From assembly GCA_026214975.1 (NCBI GenBank), contig JAOBSW010000933.1, forward strand, positions 19,973-83,972: 64,000 nt of DNA, written 5' to 3'. Of the stretch, positions 13,444-25,915 are shown one piece after another; the first letter of the stretch is position 1, and each line of letters opens with the position of its first letter. Below the pieces are notes generated by a model that saw only the letters and a list, made by a program, of their open reading frames with translations, was not told the DNA's origin and made no database searches. This stretch comes from Gentiana macrophylla (Eukaryota > Streptophyta > Magnoliopsida > Gentianales > Gentianaceae). Made by a program: the position numbers and the translations under genes.

Positions 13444-13736
13444 ATTGGCGGGATATTTATTTTATCCATTATTACCACGGTTAAACCATGCACTTGATTT
13501 ACAAAGCGTTATGAAGGAGTAATGGACCCGCGTGTCGAGAACAACATTTGTCCAGTTTAATCGTGGTTACCTCAATGTCTGCGTCACGTGTGAGTTTCAA
13601 CTACCCAATGTCTATATAATCAGGTATTACATAGCAGTTAATTCTGCGCAATTTTACTGCTTTATTTACGCAAAAATCTACATCGTGTGAACACAGTTTA
13701 AGGAAGCGATTTTTCTTCATCCTTTTCTGTATTTCA
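13444..13736 (+). promoter_or_regulatory. Element A: candidate internal promoter of ORF3
   Basis: The segment upstream of the ORF3 ATG has an E2F-like attggcgg at 13,444-13,451 and a TATA box tatataat at 13,613-13,620, about 117 bases before the ATG. A CACGTG sits at 13,585-13,590, but not at the place of the G-box in B and C, where copy A reads cccgcgtgtc. The MSA/MYB site of B and C is not readable here. Confidence 0.4.
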
Positions 13737-16700
13737 ATGGCGGAAAAGATTGAGGTTCAAATCGAATCAAGTCAAAGTGTAACAAGAGGCTATGTTGTTG
13801 ATGCAAATCAAGCAGGATGGCCCGTTAATATAGGTCGAAGAATTATAAGGTTTCTGCGGCCTGGAGAACAAACTCAACATCGGATTAGAAGCGATATCAC
13901 ATACTGCCAATGTTATTGATTTACGGAAGAATATGGTTATAGAAGAGAGGCTGACATTCAAAACCACTTGTGAATGGTAAGGAGCTTGTAATCTCCTCGT
14001 CTCTTTGAGACAAAGTGTTTGGTTTTGAAGAAGAAATTTATTCTGATGGATTGAGTCAATCACGAAACAATGAAGTTGAACAAGATGGCATTACGTGGAT
14101 CGAGTTAAAATACATCAGAACCCTGCAATCGGGTTCTGGCATCACAGCTGCGGGGATATTTGCTTTGAGTACAACTTTGTGAGCAAATTAATTGCAAAGA
14201 ACATCATCTGGAGTTGGTTGGCGGAGTATGGATACTCATCTGGACCCAAGATAGAGTTGATGATAATTGATCATTTATTCTGCGAGAGTTTGAAGTTTGA
14301 TTGAAGTTTGATTTATTTCATTCACTATATGAAGAAAGTAGCCAAGGAGGACATAGCTAAAGAAAAGAAATCCAAGGCTTTACCCACAGGTTTGATGGGA
14401 TTGGTTCTGTGGCGGTAAATGGAAGGTCTTGATCTTGAACAGTTGACATAAATCAGTCCAGGTACAAGAAGGAGATTGATCATGCAATTCTGGACTTGAT
14501 GATGATGAAAGATGCGGAGAGGCTCTTGATGATGATTAATGATGGGAGATTGATGGTGATCTTGTGGTGGAGGCCGGGTTCGGCCGAGACTAAGAAAGAT
14601 ATCTATCAAACCTTCTAACGCACCAAAAGAAGGCTCTTTGGGAAAAAGAAGAATTTGGAACTACAAGGAAGATAGCTGAAGTGTTAAAGCCTTCAAAGAA
14701 AACAAGAAAGGAAACAGCCTGACTATGGCGAGTCTGCTTTGGTCAAGTGGAAGTTCTTGACCTGTTTGTGGCTTCAGAAAAGCTGTTGGTGAAATTACCA
14801 GAGAACAACGAAGAAGAGCTAGGAGAAAAAGAAAATTGACTAGGAAAGATGATGATGATGAACCCCTCTCCAAAGAATGAAGGAAGATTACCAAAAGAAG
14901 AAATATGGTGAAGGAAAGAGTTGAAAATCTTGGAAGAACAAAAAGTCAAGAAGAGGCATCATTATAGAAAGAGAAGAGGCTGTTGATGAGCCCATAACTA
15001 ATATTCCACCCGGTTGTGTCCCGGTGATTCTTCACACGATGAGGATTACCTAAGTCTTTGAAGTGAGCGAGGTTGTTGTTGAGCAATGCATTTGAAGAAT
15101 CGCAATGGACTAGCTTTGTGCCAGAGCTTTCTTGTACAGAAGATGTTCTTGGTAAGATCTCTTGAGTGCCTGGCAGGTTGTTGTTGAGCAATCATTGAAG
15201 ATACCGCAATGACAGTCTCTGACCACGAGCTTTCTTGTAAGTATCCCACACTGAAGGAACCATGACAAACCAGAACTGAACTCTTTGTGGTGGTTGAAGA
15301 AGGTGATTGAAAGACTTGATTGAAGACCACGGGATTTGGCAATAGTTAGAAAGGCGATCTGCTTTGCTAACCTGTTTGATGAGCATGTGTAAAGTCGAGG
15401 GGAATCAAGTATGATCTGAGATGGAAGTGATGAGCAACACAACTACACAATCGCAACGACTTTCTTTCGATTTTCGAATTATCTGTAGAAGAAACCATAG
15501 AATCACGCTTGTTGGATCGCTGGAGTCAACAAGCCCTCACCAGAAAACTGCTCCCCAGGAGGTCTTTCATGTGCCTTTAGAAAGCATGTGAAAGAAACAA
15601 GCAAAGCGAAGAATTTGTGGATCCCAAACCCGACAAATTGCGATTACTTCGATGGAAGTTTGGGTTTCTACAAAAGACAAAAACATTGCTCAGCTTAGTA
15701 TAATGATTTTTGAAGAATGGGTTTTTGACAAGTTGGGAGTGGAAAAACTTCTTTGGATACGATTGATACAACCTTCTTTGCCAATCAAAGCGATGGATCT
15801 GTTTGATGAGCAACGAGAAGGAGGAGGGTATCAAATTTTAGAGATCAAGAGATAGGTCTGATGATTCTTGCCATTAAATCAGAGATAGTAAGAGAGATTT
15901 TCCCTCTCGGACACTGAGAATCAGAAGTGAAATTTGCACTAACATGTACCATCCATACAACTTGAGTCCACGATCTTTGGTAGCACTTGAGTCTGCGAGG
16001 TGTGTTGGAGAAATGGATGAGGATCTACAAGATCTCACCATGGATGATCTAGAAGCATTGATCAATAAAGAGGAATCAATTTGAGTCTTGGTGGAAGTGG
16101 TGATGAACCAAGCACATTTCATGTTGTAGAGCCTCTTTGCGAATGAGTTGAGTGAGGATTTGGATGGAGAAGGCGATTCTTTGATTTTAATGAACCTAGT
16201 TACTTGACTCACGAAGAGTCCGTTGAATATCGAGGTGGATTTGACATTGAAGCACACTCTGTGCTTTGCCCATCATCACTTTTTGATTGGCAATGCTTTG
16301 AAGGTTTCCAGAGTGGATAATACCAATATATTCAATCCACACGACAAATTGAGGAGGAGTCTGCAGGTTATTTGGGGTACAAAGCGGACACACTGCACAA
16401 GGATTTGGAGCAGGACTGCACAGTGTTGAGTCTCAAGCGGCTTGCACTGAACTGCGAGTTGGAACAAACTTTGGAGTTTTGGAAGGAAACCCACATTGTT
16501 GATAAGAGGCTGGCATGTAGTGGACCCCCTCACTGGAGCCAAGACCCCTTGTAGGAAGGATAGTCCCGACCAGATTTGGCATTGTGAGGATGAAGTAATT
16601 TCTTCCGGACTATGACTTCTGATGATGAAGAATTTCAAATTTTGGAAAGAAGAAGTTCTTTGAAGCTGCACGCACCAAGAGATCCTATCCTTGAAGATGT

Positions 16701-17915
16701 TCTTGGTACAATGGTTGAGGAAAGGACCTCCCACTGCTTGGGAGGAAGATATGAGTAGAGCAATGGTCTTCGTGGACAAGCGAGCACAATGTCTGAGTTG
16801 AGAGTGCTGGCGTGGATCTCTTGATAGTAGAATGGCGAGTGGAGTGCCCGGTTGAAGTACACTAAATGAGTTGAGGGATTTGTAAAGTGATATACCTTGA
16901 TTAAGGACTCAAGCTGAATGAGACAAGAAAGAAGATTTGAAGAAGCGTGATGGCTACAGTAAATGAAAGCAGACAATCTACAGCGTCTGAATTTATGACT
17001 TTGCTTAACTCAAAATGCTATACCGTGATATGATATATGATGTAAGATATATCAAGCAAGGGGAACCTGGCGAAGACAAGTTTTTGAAAGATCAACTTAC
17101 ATCCATTCATCAAAAACTTGACAGAAAAACTTCTTTGAAGGCTCTTGAGCGCTGCTGTTTGCGCCTGACAACTTTCTGTGCACGATCCCAAATTCTTGAA
17201 AGGATCAACAATTTGGAAGAGACCACGCAATCCAAGGATTACTTCACTTGATACTAGAAGCTGGAACATATGGCGGATCAATTACCACGAGTGGTGATAG
17301 TATCACGAGCTAGCTTGCAATGGCCTCATCTCACGTTTTGTTGATGATGTCCACTAAGGGGAAGAGAGGCCAATCGAATTTCTACTGACAAAGGAAAGCT
17401 GCCGGACTCTTTACCTGAAGAGATGGGTGATGATTACAAATGCTTTTAGGCAGCTTTGCACTGGTAGATTGCAACTCAGCGATGATCTCCTATCATGATA
17501 CAAGAAGAGTTTAATATGAAGGAGACCTTATGCGTGACATGGGATTTAGTGAAGGTCTTAACTCCTTCAGTGAGGTTTGAAGTTTTGGGAGGCAAAGGAT
17601 TAAAGCTTTAGAGCAAGTACTAGAGAGTGAAAGAAGTAGCAAAGGTGAAAAGGTGCTGCCAATTACAAAAGCCAAAGATTCATGATGATGAATTTGGGAG
17701 AAATTTGTGTATGAAGTTTGAGCTTCAGGGTGAATCAGATCAATCTCATCTGCACTGAAGCATGGAGCCCGGGTGGAAACAAGTCAATCACTATATTGAT
17801 TTTACTAATTGAGAATGAATGGATGATTGAAATGATAGAAGAGATCGAGAACTACTCAGGAAGCAAGCGAGAAGGCTAAACAAAGAGAGAAGAGCAGTGG
17901 AATCGGTATGTTACA
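13737..17915 (+). pseudogene. Element A: ORF3, accessory protein (broken)
   Basis: This is the third ORF of the copia element, downstream of pol. The start is the ATG in caatggcgg at 13,737, conserved in all three copies, giving MAEKIEVQIESSQSV. Further on come a segment with LIAKNI (about 14,186-14,206) that resembles a plant transposon-associated domain, and basic clusters around aaaagaaaattgactagga and accaaaagaagaaat (about 14,828-14,908). Two copies of a VVVEQS-type repeat start at 15,071 and 15,176. An acidic MDEDLQDLTMDDLEAL stretch lies near 16,015-16,060. A coiled-coil-like KDQLTSIHQKLD stretch lies near 17,080-17,120, and a Glu/Lys-rich tail ends near 17,915. Frameshifts are frequent. 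I see no signal peptide or membrane segment, so an envelope role is not supported. Function unknown. Confidence 0.6.
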
Positions 17916-18056
17916 TTTATTTTTATCCTTGCTTGATGCTTGAAGCGTAATCTTTAGTGAACAAATATTTATAATGAGAATTGGTGAGATTTGTTCATTT
18001 TTGTTTTTATCTTTTTGCTTTCTTTGATTAGGTGAGGTGAGTGGCATACATCACTT
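17916..18056 (+). other. Element A: untranslated stretch before the LTR
   Basis: T-rich sequence runs between the end of ORF3 and the polypurine tract, including tttgtttttatctttttgc. The same stretch precedes LTR4. No gene is visible. Confidence 0.5.
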
Positions 18057-18066
18057 AAAAAGGGGG
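18057..18066 (+). promoter_or_regulatory. Element A: polypurine tract
   Basis: The purine run aaaaaggggg directly precedes TGTTGG of LTR2, as expected for the plus-strand primer in reverse transcription. Element C has the matching tract at 41,451. Confidence 0.75.
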
Positions 18067-18110
18067 TGTTGGACTTATTTCTTAGTTTGATTGATGAGTG
18101 CCATACCCCA

Positions 18111-18168
18111 AAAAAAAAAAAAAAAAATTATAGTGAAAAAAAAAAAAATTATGAGCACAAAAAAAAGA
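18111..18168 (+). repeat. A-rich low-complexity insert in LTR2
   Basis: Three adenine runs sit where the other LTRs read catactagtcgttatagtgc. It looks like local homopolymer expansion or base-calling failure, because the flanks stay aligned. Confidence 0.6.
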
Positions 18169-18951
18169 TGTCTAGATAAAATGTATAGGTTTATTAGAGT
18201 TTGATTCATAAATAGGTTTGATCAAACAAGCATATTGTAAAAAAATTTGTATTGTTTATCGGCTGTTTGGTAGTCAGGTCGATAGGAGTAGATAGGTCAG
18301 TAGGCCAGTGGAACACAACATTGAAGGCGAAGAAGCTTGAAATTTCGGAGGTTCAAACTCGAGTAAATGAAGGCTAAGGGATCAAACTTAGTATTTAATG
18401 TCGAGGATATGGAGATCGAGAATTTAGGCAAGTCTGTGACGACCTAAAGCGATTACATACACCTTGGCAATAAGAAGGTCTAAGTTCCCTGTGAGTTGGA
18501 TGATGTTTGGAACTTAGATTATATTTAAAATGATGTAATCCTAACTTCACAAATAAAAAGTTGGATAAAGGAATCGGTACATTATATTTTACAAACAAAA
18601 ATATGATGTGTGAGGAAACGATTGATTATTCTGACGAGGCGATGAACTCTTTGATATATACCTCGATTAATTCAAGATTATTGGGGAAGATTACGCATGG
18701 ATAAGGACAGCCAACTACCTCGAGCTTTATCAAGCAAATCAAGAGGCTGAGATTAAAAAAGGCGTTGGGATGATTTACATTTCTTATCCATTTGGATACG
18801 AAAGTCGAAAGGGTGGGCCTGTTGCCTTTGTCAAAAGTAATCTGGACAGTGTCGATCCCCTATGAATAGTAATGAGAATCACGGTCACGAGATGGGACAA
18901 ATACAAGAGCAGTCACATTTGAATTTCAAATTCAAGTCACATGCATTCTAC

Positions 18952-18959
18952 CTATAAAT
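18952..18959 (+). promoter_or_regulatory. LTR2 TATA box
   Basis: The motif ctataaat lies within cctataaatgaggactttc, aligned with the TATA boxes of the other LTRs. It is the best candidate promoter for element B. Confidence 0.55.
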
Positions 18960-19857
18960 GAGGACTTTCAACTCAAGAAGAAGAAGATGAATTTTGGAAT
19001 AAACTTCCAGTAGTAACTGTGAGCTGAAAAACACCAACGAACTTCACGGAGCTTAAGGCTCTGTGATCAGTTATTTTCTTCAAGTGTATTACGCATTGGT
19101 GCATCGACATACACACTTGAAGGCGCTATTCTTGAGTTATATCATCCATAATCAAGTGTACACTCTTGAATCATTTATTTGATTCATTCTTTATTTTTAT
19201 AAAGAACACTGTGAAGTGAGTGAAGCATCATTAGAATGTGAAAAGCATTGGTTTGTGGTGGGGCTGGTGAAGAGGCAATCCTGCCTTAAGGACCGAGTGG
19301 AAGACTCGGGAGGCGGCAATCCTACATGTCCAGGTTTTAGGTTGTGAAGCCATAGCTAGTCATTGGTGAAGGACAAACAACTTAGGAATCTTTGCTAGCA
19401 GGATAACTCAAAGATCTCTAGTGAATTTACCTCCAAGCATCACCGAGGAGAAAGTGGACGTCTGAGGATTACATCACTGGAACCACTTACATAAAATCTC
19501 TCTCTGTACACTCACTGCATTTACTTTACGCACAGCAGTATTATTCACATCAACTCTTGAATCTGAAAGCGAAATCTTACACACATACACTCACGAGTAT
19601 CTAATACTTAGTAACATATTTAACAACAAGTAACAAGGCTTAATTTTGATATTATTCCATTACTAAATTAAACCAAAGCTGAGCCCATCAGTAGACTCTT
19701 GTTTATCGGCGAGGCTGCTGAGGGTCTCAAACAGGACTCTTGAAGTGTCGATGGTGCTCTTTGAATTCTTGAAATTTGTTAACTCAAAGTTTTAAGTGTT
19801 AAGTTTATTCACCCCCTACTAAACTTAACTAAAAAAGCCTTTCAAGGGACCAACAAT

Positions 19858-19870
19858 TGGTATCGGAAGC
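19858..19870 (+). promoter_or_regulatory. Element B: primer binding site
   Basis: The sequence tggtatcggaagc, two bases after the LTR end CCAACA, matches the tRNA-iMet complement TGGTATCAGAGC except around the CAG, read here as cgga. The position is canonical. Confidence 0.8.
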
Positions 19871-19966
19871 GGTGCTTACATTTTGAAGAAATCCTACTTG
19901 TTGTGCTTGTGAAAATTCTTTAAAACTTTTAACTTTCCAAGTTCTTGATTTTTCAAAACTTGCATC

Positions 19967-22360
19967 ATAAGACCAACTACCATTATGCTAGAACTATGTT
20001 GATGTGTTCTCTTAATGAGTTTGATGAGTATAAGCGTCGAATGCGAGGCATATCTTGCTTGCTTTACTCATGATGAGATGATGGATTGCTACTAAGCCCC
20101 GAAGGACCACTTTGGATATTACAAAGTGATGCAGTGGGTGACAGGCCCGAGTACATTCCTAAACCAAGAGAATGGAGATCTGGAAAGGAGAGAAGAAAGA
20201 GCAAACCTCAACAACATTTGCTATTGATATCATCTCTGAGAACCTTGGATAGCAATATGTACATGAAGGATCAAAGATTGCAAGGCTATAAGGAACTTTG
20301 GGATAAGATTCATGTCTGACAGAGGAGGCAACGATGCAATAAAGAAGAACAAAATCGGTGCTGGCGAGAAAAGATTTCAAAAGTTCAAAGATGCTACCTA
20401 ATGAAACCATTGAGCAAATGGAATCAAGATTGATGCTATCTTTGGATGAACTTACGCTGCTTGAGTGTAGAAGTTGGTATTTCAAAGAGAGAGTAAACAC
20501 TTAAAATCTTGGAAGCTTTACGCTGAGATGTTTGGAGAAAATGAAGGTATTTGCAATTGAAGAAATGAAAAGTTGCATGAAGAAGATACCTTCAAATTGT
20601 TTTCGAGATCTCAAGGCTATCGATTTATTAAGAAACTTTATGTACACAGAAATTTGCGAAGGAAGAGCTCAAAGACCACTTTGCATTTCTTTGCTTCCAC
20701 GTCATGAAGAAACATCGAGGAGGAGCGAGGATGATGATCTTTGGATGAGATGCTGAAGCCGGTGCCCTCTTTGAGCGAAACATCGGAGATGATGAAGGCT
20801 GGAAAGGAGGCCTACAAGAAATTTCACAAGAGGCTTCTACGAAAGAAGGAAAAGAAGAACCAAAGAAAGATAATGACTATCCAATGCTTTCATTGCAAGA
20901 AACCGAGACACATGAGACTGGAAACGTCGACGAGTTGAAACAAGGCAAGGAACACGATTATCTTTGGCTTCCAAGCTGCATAAGAAGCCTGGACATTTTA
21001 GACTGATTGTCGAGACTGCTGAAGACGAAGAGTCTTGAGAAGACATGGCAAGAAGGCTATAGTTCTTTGAAGATGAATCGGGATATGAAGTGGAATACGA
21101 AAAGAAATGAATCGGATGACACAGACAACTTTGATTCTTGATATGGAGGATTATGCTTTGATGGCCAATATGGATTGACAGGCCCGAGGAGGGTATACAA
21201 CTTACTTTGACATATAAACACTCACTCTTGGAAGTGATTGTGAATCAACTTTGTGGTTCAAATCGAGAAATTCGACAACAATGAGGACTTTGGATGCCAT
21301 CCTTAATCAGCGAGGATAATACAATCGGTTATGAGGTTGTGAAGGGGTGAAAAAAGCTCTTGAATTGGAAGTTGGAAGATTGAAAACTGAGATTAAAGTT
21401 CTGAAAGGTAAGAGAAAGGATGTTAAAGCAGAATCGACATAAGTCTGCGAGAATATCCAGTGACCCACCAGATCTAGCTTGGTCATCTTGTTCCTCGGTG
21501 CCTTCAAATCTACCGGAAAGCCTTATGGTGATAGACGCAGGGCTTGGATTTGGAACTACGGCAATCTAACAAGAGTGGATCCGGTAAGGTCCACTTGAAC
21601 CTAGTTCGAGAATTGGTCCTAAGTTTGTACACTTTAGATCAACTCATTATGGGTTCTTTGAAGCTGACAAAACCAAATGAAGGAGATTAACTGAGAAGAA
21701 GCAAAAATCGAGAAGACTAAGAAAGTCAACGACTCTAGTAAAATGAATAAATCAAAAAATGAGAGTTGCTTTGTACCTTAAGCAAAAGCCTAACGACAAT
21801 GGACACCTGCTACTAAATGCTGTACGGACCACGAGGAAGGAAAGAAAGCAGAAATATTCGAGGATAAGAATCCACAAATCAAAAATGTTGATCATTCAAA
21901 GGGATACTTATCTCGAGGAAAGAGTAGATTGTTCCCCTCTTGCATTAATGATTGGAATATTCCTGTATCTAATGCTAGAAGCGAGTAAAGTATAACCATA
22001 CTACTAGCGGGTAAAACACATAGACAATGGAATCGGCGGAAGGACTTACAATAAGACCTCGGCCAGGACTCCACATAATACTGGTATTCTGTATGATACC
22101 GTTTTTTATGAGTTATGCAAATGTTTCTAACAACAAGAAATCATTTCCAAGCGACATTATGTACCAAAAGGCAGGAAAACATATGTGGTTCTACTACAGC
22201 CCTCCCTCTTTGTTAGAACTTATGGATGTGTGGAATACCATGCCTATAGACCAAAGTATATGACACATTTAGGAAGACCTTATGGAAACATTACCAAGGG
22301 TCATGCTTGCCCATGACCACTTATGGACCTGACGAGGTTGGAAGGTACAAAATGCATTAA
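19967..22360 (+). pseudogene. gag: Element B: gag (broken)
   Basis: Structural capsid/nucleocapsid protein of a Ty1-copia element. The expected start reads ata at 19,967 where element C has ATG. Recognisable parts include MLMCSLNEFDEYKR (about 19,996-20,036), YIPKPREW (about 20,151) and LDSNMYMK (about 20,250). There are two Cys-His zinc knuckles: CFHCKK (about 20,884) is clear, and the second (about 20,968-21,010) is damaged. A Glu/Lys heptad-like stretch (about 21,350-21,420) suggests a coiled coil. The region ends with a PKMH-type motif and TAA at 22,358-22,360, also present in C. Frameshifts break it into pieces under 80 codons. Long Gag proteins with coiled coils are usual in the Sirevirus lineage. 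The gag/pol boundary is uncertain. Confidence 0.75.
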
Positions 22361-22374
22361 CTTTGTTTTTGTAG

Positions 22375-22755
22375 GGTGTGCGGTACTTTGGCGGTGGATA
22401 CTCAGGACTACATGATGAAAGAATAAACAACTGTTTAACAAACTTTGTGGCAAAAGATGGTCAAGGGTGAATTTTGGCAACAAAAATACACACAGTTATA
22501 CAAGAGGATATGGCACACTTATCAGAAATGGACTTACAATCAAGAATGTTGCATATGTAGATGGACTACAACTTCTTGAAACCTTTGGACAGTTAATGAC
22601 TTCAGAGTTCAAGGTCACTTTTGACAAAACAATTGTATTGTCATTAGTGAAAGAATTAATCAAGTTAATAACTGGCAGTAGAAGAACAGTGAACATGTGT
22701 GGATTGGTCACTTGTTAGTTCAGCACTGCACGATTGTGCATGCAAATACGAACTC
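22375..22755 (+). pseudogene. Element B: aspartic protease region (broken)
   Basis: Retroviral-type aspartic protease that would cleave the Gag-Pol polyprotein. The usual tryptophan-tyrosine-phenylalanine-aspartate active-site start is garbled (gcggtactttggcggt, 22,379). The downstream stretch reads NFGNKNTHSYTRGYGTLI, then IKNVAYVDGL (about 22,467-22,570), typical of copia protease and the linker to integrase. No intact active-site triad can be read. Confidence 0.65.
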
Positions 22756-23772
22756 ATTTGGTTATGGCACAAGAAGTTAAATCACTTGAATTTATTGATA
22801 TTGTCAGTTGGTGAAAAAGAAGTTAGTGGTTGGTTTGCTGAGATCACACATTCAAGAAGGATGCTATACGTGATCGTATCGGTAAGGTAAACAGAGGAGA
22901 TAAAGTCAAGTTTCAAGTCAAAGACTAAACAATCTCTACTAACAGGTGTTGGGACTTATGCACAGCTAGTGGATCTTTTGGACCAATAACTCCAACAAGT
23001 GTGACAGAAAGAAATACACCTTAGTGGTTGTGGATGATTTTTCAAGATACACTTGGGTGATATTCATGAACAAGAAAAGTGAGACACTCCAAAGCTTGCC
23101 TAATCTTTTGAAGAGATTACAAAATGAGAAAAGTATAATATCATAAAGATAAGATCGATCGAGTCTTGAATTTCTCAACAAAGTTATAAGAGAATATTGT
23201 GAAACAGAATGGTGTACTACATCAACTTGTCTGGTACACCTCAACCAAAATGGGGTTCTTTGAAAGAAGGACGAGAACCTTAAAGGAAGCGGGAAGAACA
23301 ATGATTTGTGAAGCATTGCTACCGAAAGATATTGAAATTTGAAAGCATAGAATACAAAGATGCTATACACAAAATAGAACATCGATAAACAGAAAGTCAC
23401 AGTTTGAAAACACCTTATGAGGTTTGGAATGGAAGGAAACCTAACATATCCTATTTCCATCCATTTGGAAGTAAATGTTTTATTCTAAATCACAAAGTTC
23501 ATTTGAAGACATTCCAACCTAAATCAGATGAAGGAATATTCTTGGGATATTCTTCAGTCAGCAGAGCATTCAGAGTACTGAACAAGAGGTCACTAAAACA
23601 TGAAGAAACAATCCATGTTGTGTTTGATGAACCTAAGTTTCTTGGAATGGAAGATGAAGATCATGAACTCAATGAAAATCAACAAGTCATCGATCCAGAT
23701 TGTATTGAAGTTTTGGAAAGATTCAATGACTTGAAAGTTTCGACATCTGTCCTGGCGATCACCTGGCGATAA
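22756..23772 (+). pseudogene. Element B: integrase (broken)
   Basis: The integrase inserts the element cDNA. The N-terminal zinc-binding start LWHKKLNHLN is at about 22,759-22,790. Core sequence VVVDDFSRYTWVIF lies near 23,026-23,070. The C-terminal part is open at 23,404-23,772, beginning TPYEVWNGRKPN and including the FLGYSS motif typical of copia integrase C-termini. The second catalytic aspartate and the glutamate cannot be read cleanly because of frameshifts near 23,150-23,290. Confidence 0.8.
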
Positions 23773-23869
23773 TATTATCGATGCAACAAGCGATGTAAAG
23801 ATAAGGATCTGCTTGAACAACTCCCCTGAGAAGAAGCTACAAGAGACCACACCGAAGATGATATTCACG

Positions 23870-24985
23870 AAAATCAAAATAACCAAAATCCACAATGGTT
23901 AAGGAATCACCTGTTTGAACAAGTAATTGGCAATGTACTGCAAGGTGTGAGGACTAGAAGACAAATGGAAGCTATGTTTACTTGTTTTCTATCTCAAATG
24001 GAACCTAAAGTTGTTGAAGAAGCAATTTGAGATCCAGACCGGATAATTGCTATGCAAGAAGAATTAAATGAATTTGAAAGAAATCAAGTCCGGACACTCA
24101 GTTGAAAGGCACATTCATGCAAATATCATTGGTACTAAGTGGGTATACAGAAATAAACTTGATGAATCTGGGTACCATTGTAAGAAATAAGGCCTGGACT
24201 AGTTGCAAAGGCTATTCTCAAGCGAGAAGGAATAGATTTTGATGAAACCTATGCACTGTTGCAAGATTGAAGCTATCGTGATTATTCTTGGCACATCTGC
24301 GCATATAAGAACTTCAAAGTATATCAAATGGATGTCAAAGTGCATTTTGAATGGTATCCTAGAGGAGGAAGTGTATGTTCAAAGAACCTCTGGATTTGAA
24401 GTTAAAGATCAAGAAGATAAAGTGTATAGACTCAACAAAGCACTTTATGGATTGAAACAAGCACCAAGAGCATGGTATGAGACTCTATCTCAATTCTTGG
24501 TGGACAATGGTTTTACAAAAGGCACCATTGACAAGACTCTTTTCAGAATCAGTGAAGGTAACAGCACCCTGCTGGTACAAATTTATGTTGATGACATAAT
24601 TTTTGGCTCTGAAAATGACTTACTTTGTGAAAAGTTTGCAAATCTAATGAAAAGCAAATTCCAAATGAGTATGATGGGAGAAATGAACTACTTTTTGGGA
24701 TTGCAAGTCAAACAAATAAAAGATGGAATCTTCATTCATCAAACCAAGTACACCAAGGAGTTGCTGAAGAAGTTTGGTATGGAAAATAGCACTAAGAATT
24801 CAACTCCTATGAGTACAAGCATCAGATTGGATGAAGATAAAGAAGGCAAAGATGTTGATCAGACTTTATACAGAAGGATGATAGGCAATCTTTGTCACCT
24901 CAACGCCAAACAGACACGATATATCCTTTCTTTGTAGGTGTTTGTGCAAGATTTCAATCCAAACCCAAAGAAAGTCATTTAGGTG
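23870..24985 (+). pseudogene. Element B: reverse transcriptase (largely open)
   Basis: Copia reverse transcriptase, which copies element RNA into DNA. The open stretch 24,239-24,937 contains [14 protein letters not shown] and the catalytic YVDD at 24,584-24,595, then FLGLQVKQ and KFGMEN. The N-terminal third (23,870-24,330) is broken: the [10 protein letters not shown] motif reads MDVK followed by a frame loss. This is the best-preserved coding segment of the window, and its CAG and CTG triplets are mostly intact. Confidence 0.9.
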
Positions 24986-25533
24986 CGATTAAGAGAATTC
25001 TCAAGTATCTTAAAGAAACTTTGGGAGTAAGGGATATGGTATTCCAAGGAAGGAAGCTTCAAAAGTAATATCCTACTGATTCTAATTATCTTTGGTTGCA
25101 AGATTGATAGAAAAAGCACCTCAGGGAACCAATGAGTTAATGGGAAATAGGACCGGTCTCTGGTTCAAGAAGAAAGCAATTCTATTTCAACTTCCACTAA
25201 AATTTGAATACATTCTTTGCCGGGAAGCTCTTTGTTGCACAAGTACTATGGCTAAGACAACAATTAAGGGATTATGGAATTGAAGAAAAGGAAATTCCAA
25301 TCATGTGTGACAACACAAGTGCAATTGCAATCACAGAAAATCCTGTTTTGCACTCAAGAACCAAGCACATTGATGTGAGACATCATTTTATAAGAGATCA
25401 TGTTGAAAAGAAAGATATGGTGGTTCTATACATTCCTACTGAAGATCAACTTGCTGATATTTTCATTAAACCACTTGACAGTGAAAGATTTGCCAAATTA
25501 AGGACTGAACTTGGAATCATAAAGATTGACTGA
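24986..25533 (+). pseudogene. Element B: RNase H (partly open)
   Basis: RNase H degrades RNA in the RNA-DNA hybrid. The first part, with a YSD-like motif, is broken at about 25,030-25,200. The second part (25,204-25,533) is open and reads IPIMCDNTSAIAI, SRTKHIDVRHHFIRDH, QLADIFIKPLDS and a natural-looking C-terminus LGIIKID with stop at 25,531-25,533. This stop ends the pol reading frame. Confidence 0.88.
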
Positions 25534-25565
25534 TATTCAAACAGTTGTAATCTTTGGAATTCACC

Positions 25566-25790
25566 AGCGGGATTAGTCTTTGCTATGTTGGGTGAGCTCA
25601 CTTAGCGATTAGTCATTGGTATCAACAATTCCATGTACTTATGTTTGGACAATTGAGCAAATGAGGTTGCCGGGCAAGGGGATTGGTCTTTGTCATTTTG
25701 GGTGAGCTCACTGATGATGATCGATCATTGGTATTAAACCTCATCTTGTATTATCAATTGAACAAAACAAGAAGAAAACAAGGTTCAAAG
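25566..25790 (+). repeat. Element B: ~110-bp tandem duplication after pol
   Basis: Copies start near 25,566 (gcgggattagtc) and 25,676 (aaggggattggtc), both followed by tgggtgagctcact. Equivalent pairs occur in A and C. It lies between the pol stop and the ORF3 promoter. Confidence 0.75.
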
Positions 25791-25915
25791 AGAGTACTTT
25801 TGTCAAAGACAGGTCAATGAAGTCAACTTATCGCCAGACTAGCGCGCGCCCACCTTGAAGATTACCTGCTTTGGAGGAACGTTACTCGACCAAAGTAATT
25901 AAAGTCAAAAAGCAT

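Larger units (their letters stand above)
11613..19855 (+). mobile_element. Copia element A: 3' fragment between LTR1 and LTR2
   Basis: The fragment comprises truncated LTR1, an RNase H remnant, the non-coding duplication, the ORF3 region, a polypurine tract and LTR2. Gag, protease, integrase and reverse transcriptase are deleted. LTR2 is shared with element B, so A, B and C form one tandem array rather than separate insertions. Confidence 0.8.
18067..19855 (+). mobile_element. LTR2, complete copia LTR shared by A and B
   Basis: It runs from TGTTGG to CCAACA, a 6-bp terminal inverted repeat. It is preceded by a polypurine tract and followed by a priming site, so both ends are well defined. 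A TATA box lies at 18,952-18,959. The length of about 1.79 kb exceeds LTR3 (about 1.69 kb), partly through A-rich expansions at 18,111-18,168 and many small insertions. Confidence 0.9.

Noticed and set aside
13585..13590. CACGTG in element A as the conserved G-box
   Set aside because: It lies about 50-60 bases downstream of the aligned G-box position in B and C, and may come from CAG/CTG-type miscalls.
15110..16976. Minus-strand open frames opposite ORF3 of element A
   Set aside because: They are shadows of the plus-strand coding region, with no recognisable domains.
18111..18168. Poly-A tail of a retroposed transcript inside LTR2
   Set aside because: The runs are short, interrupted, and flanked on both sides by aligned LTR sequence, so local expansion or base-calling error is simpler.
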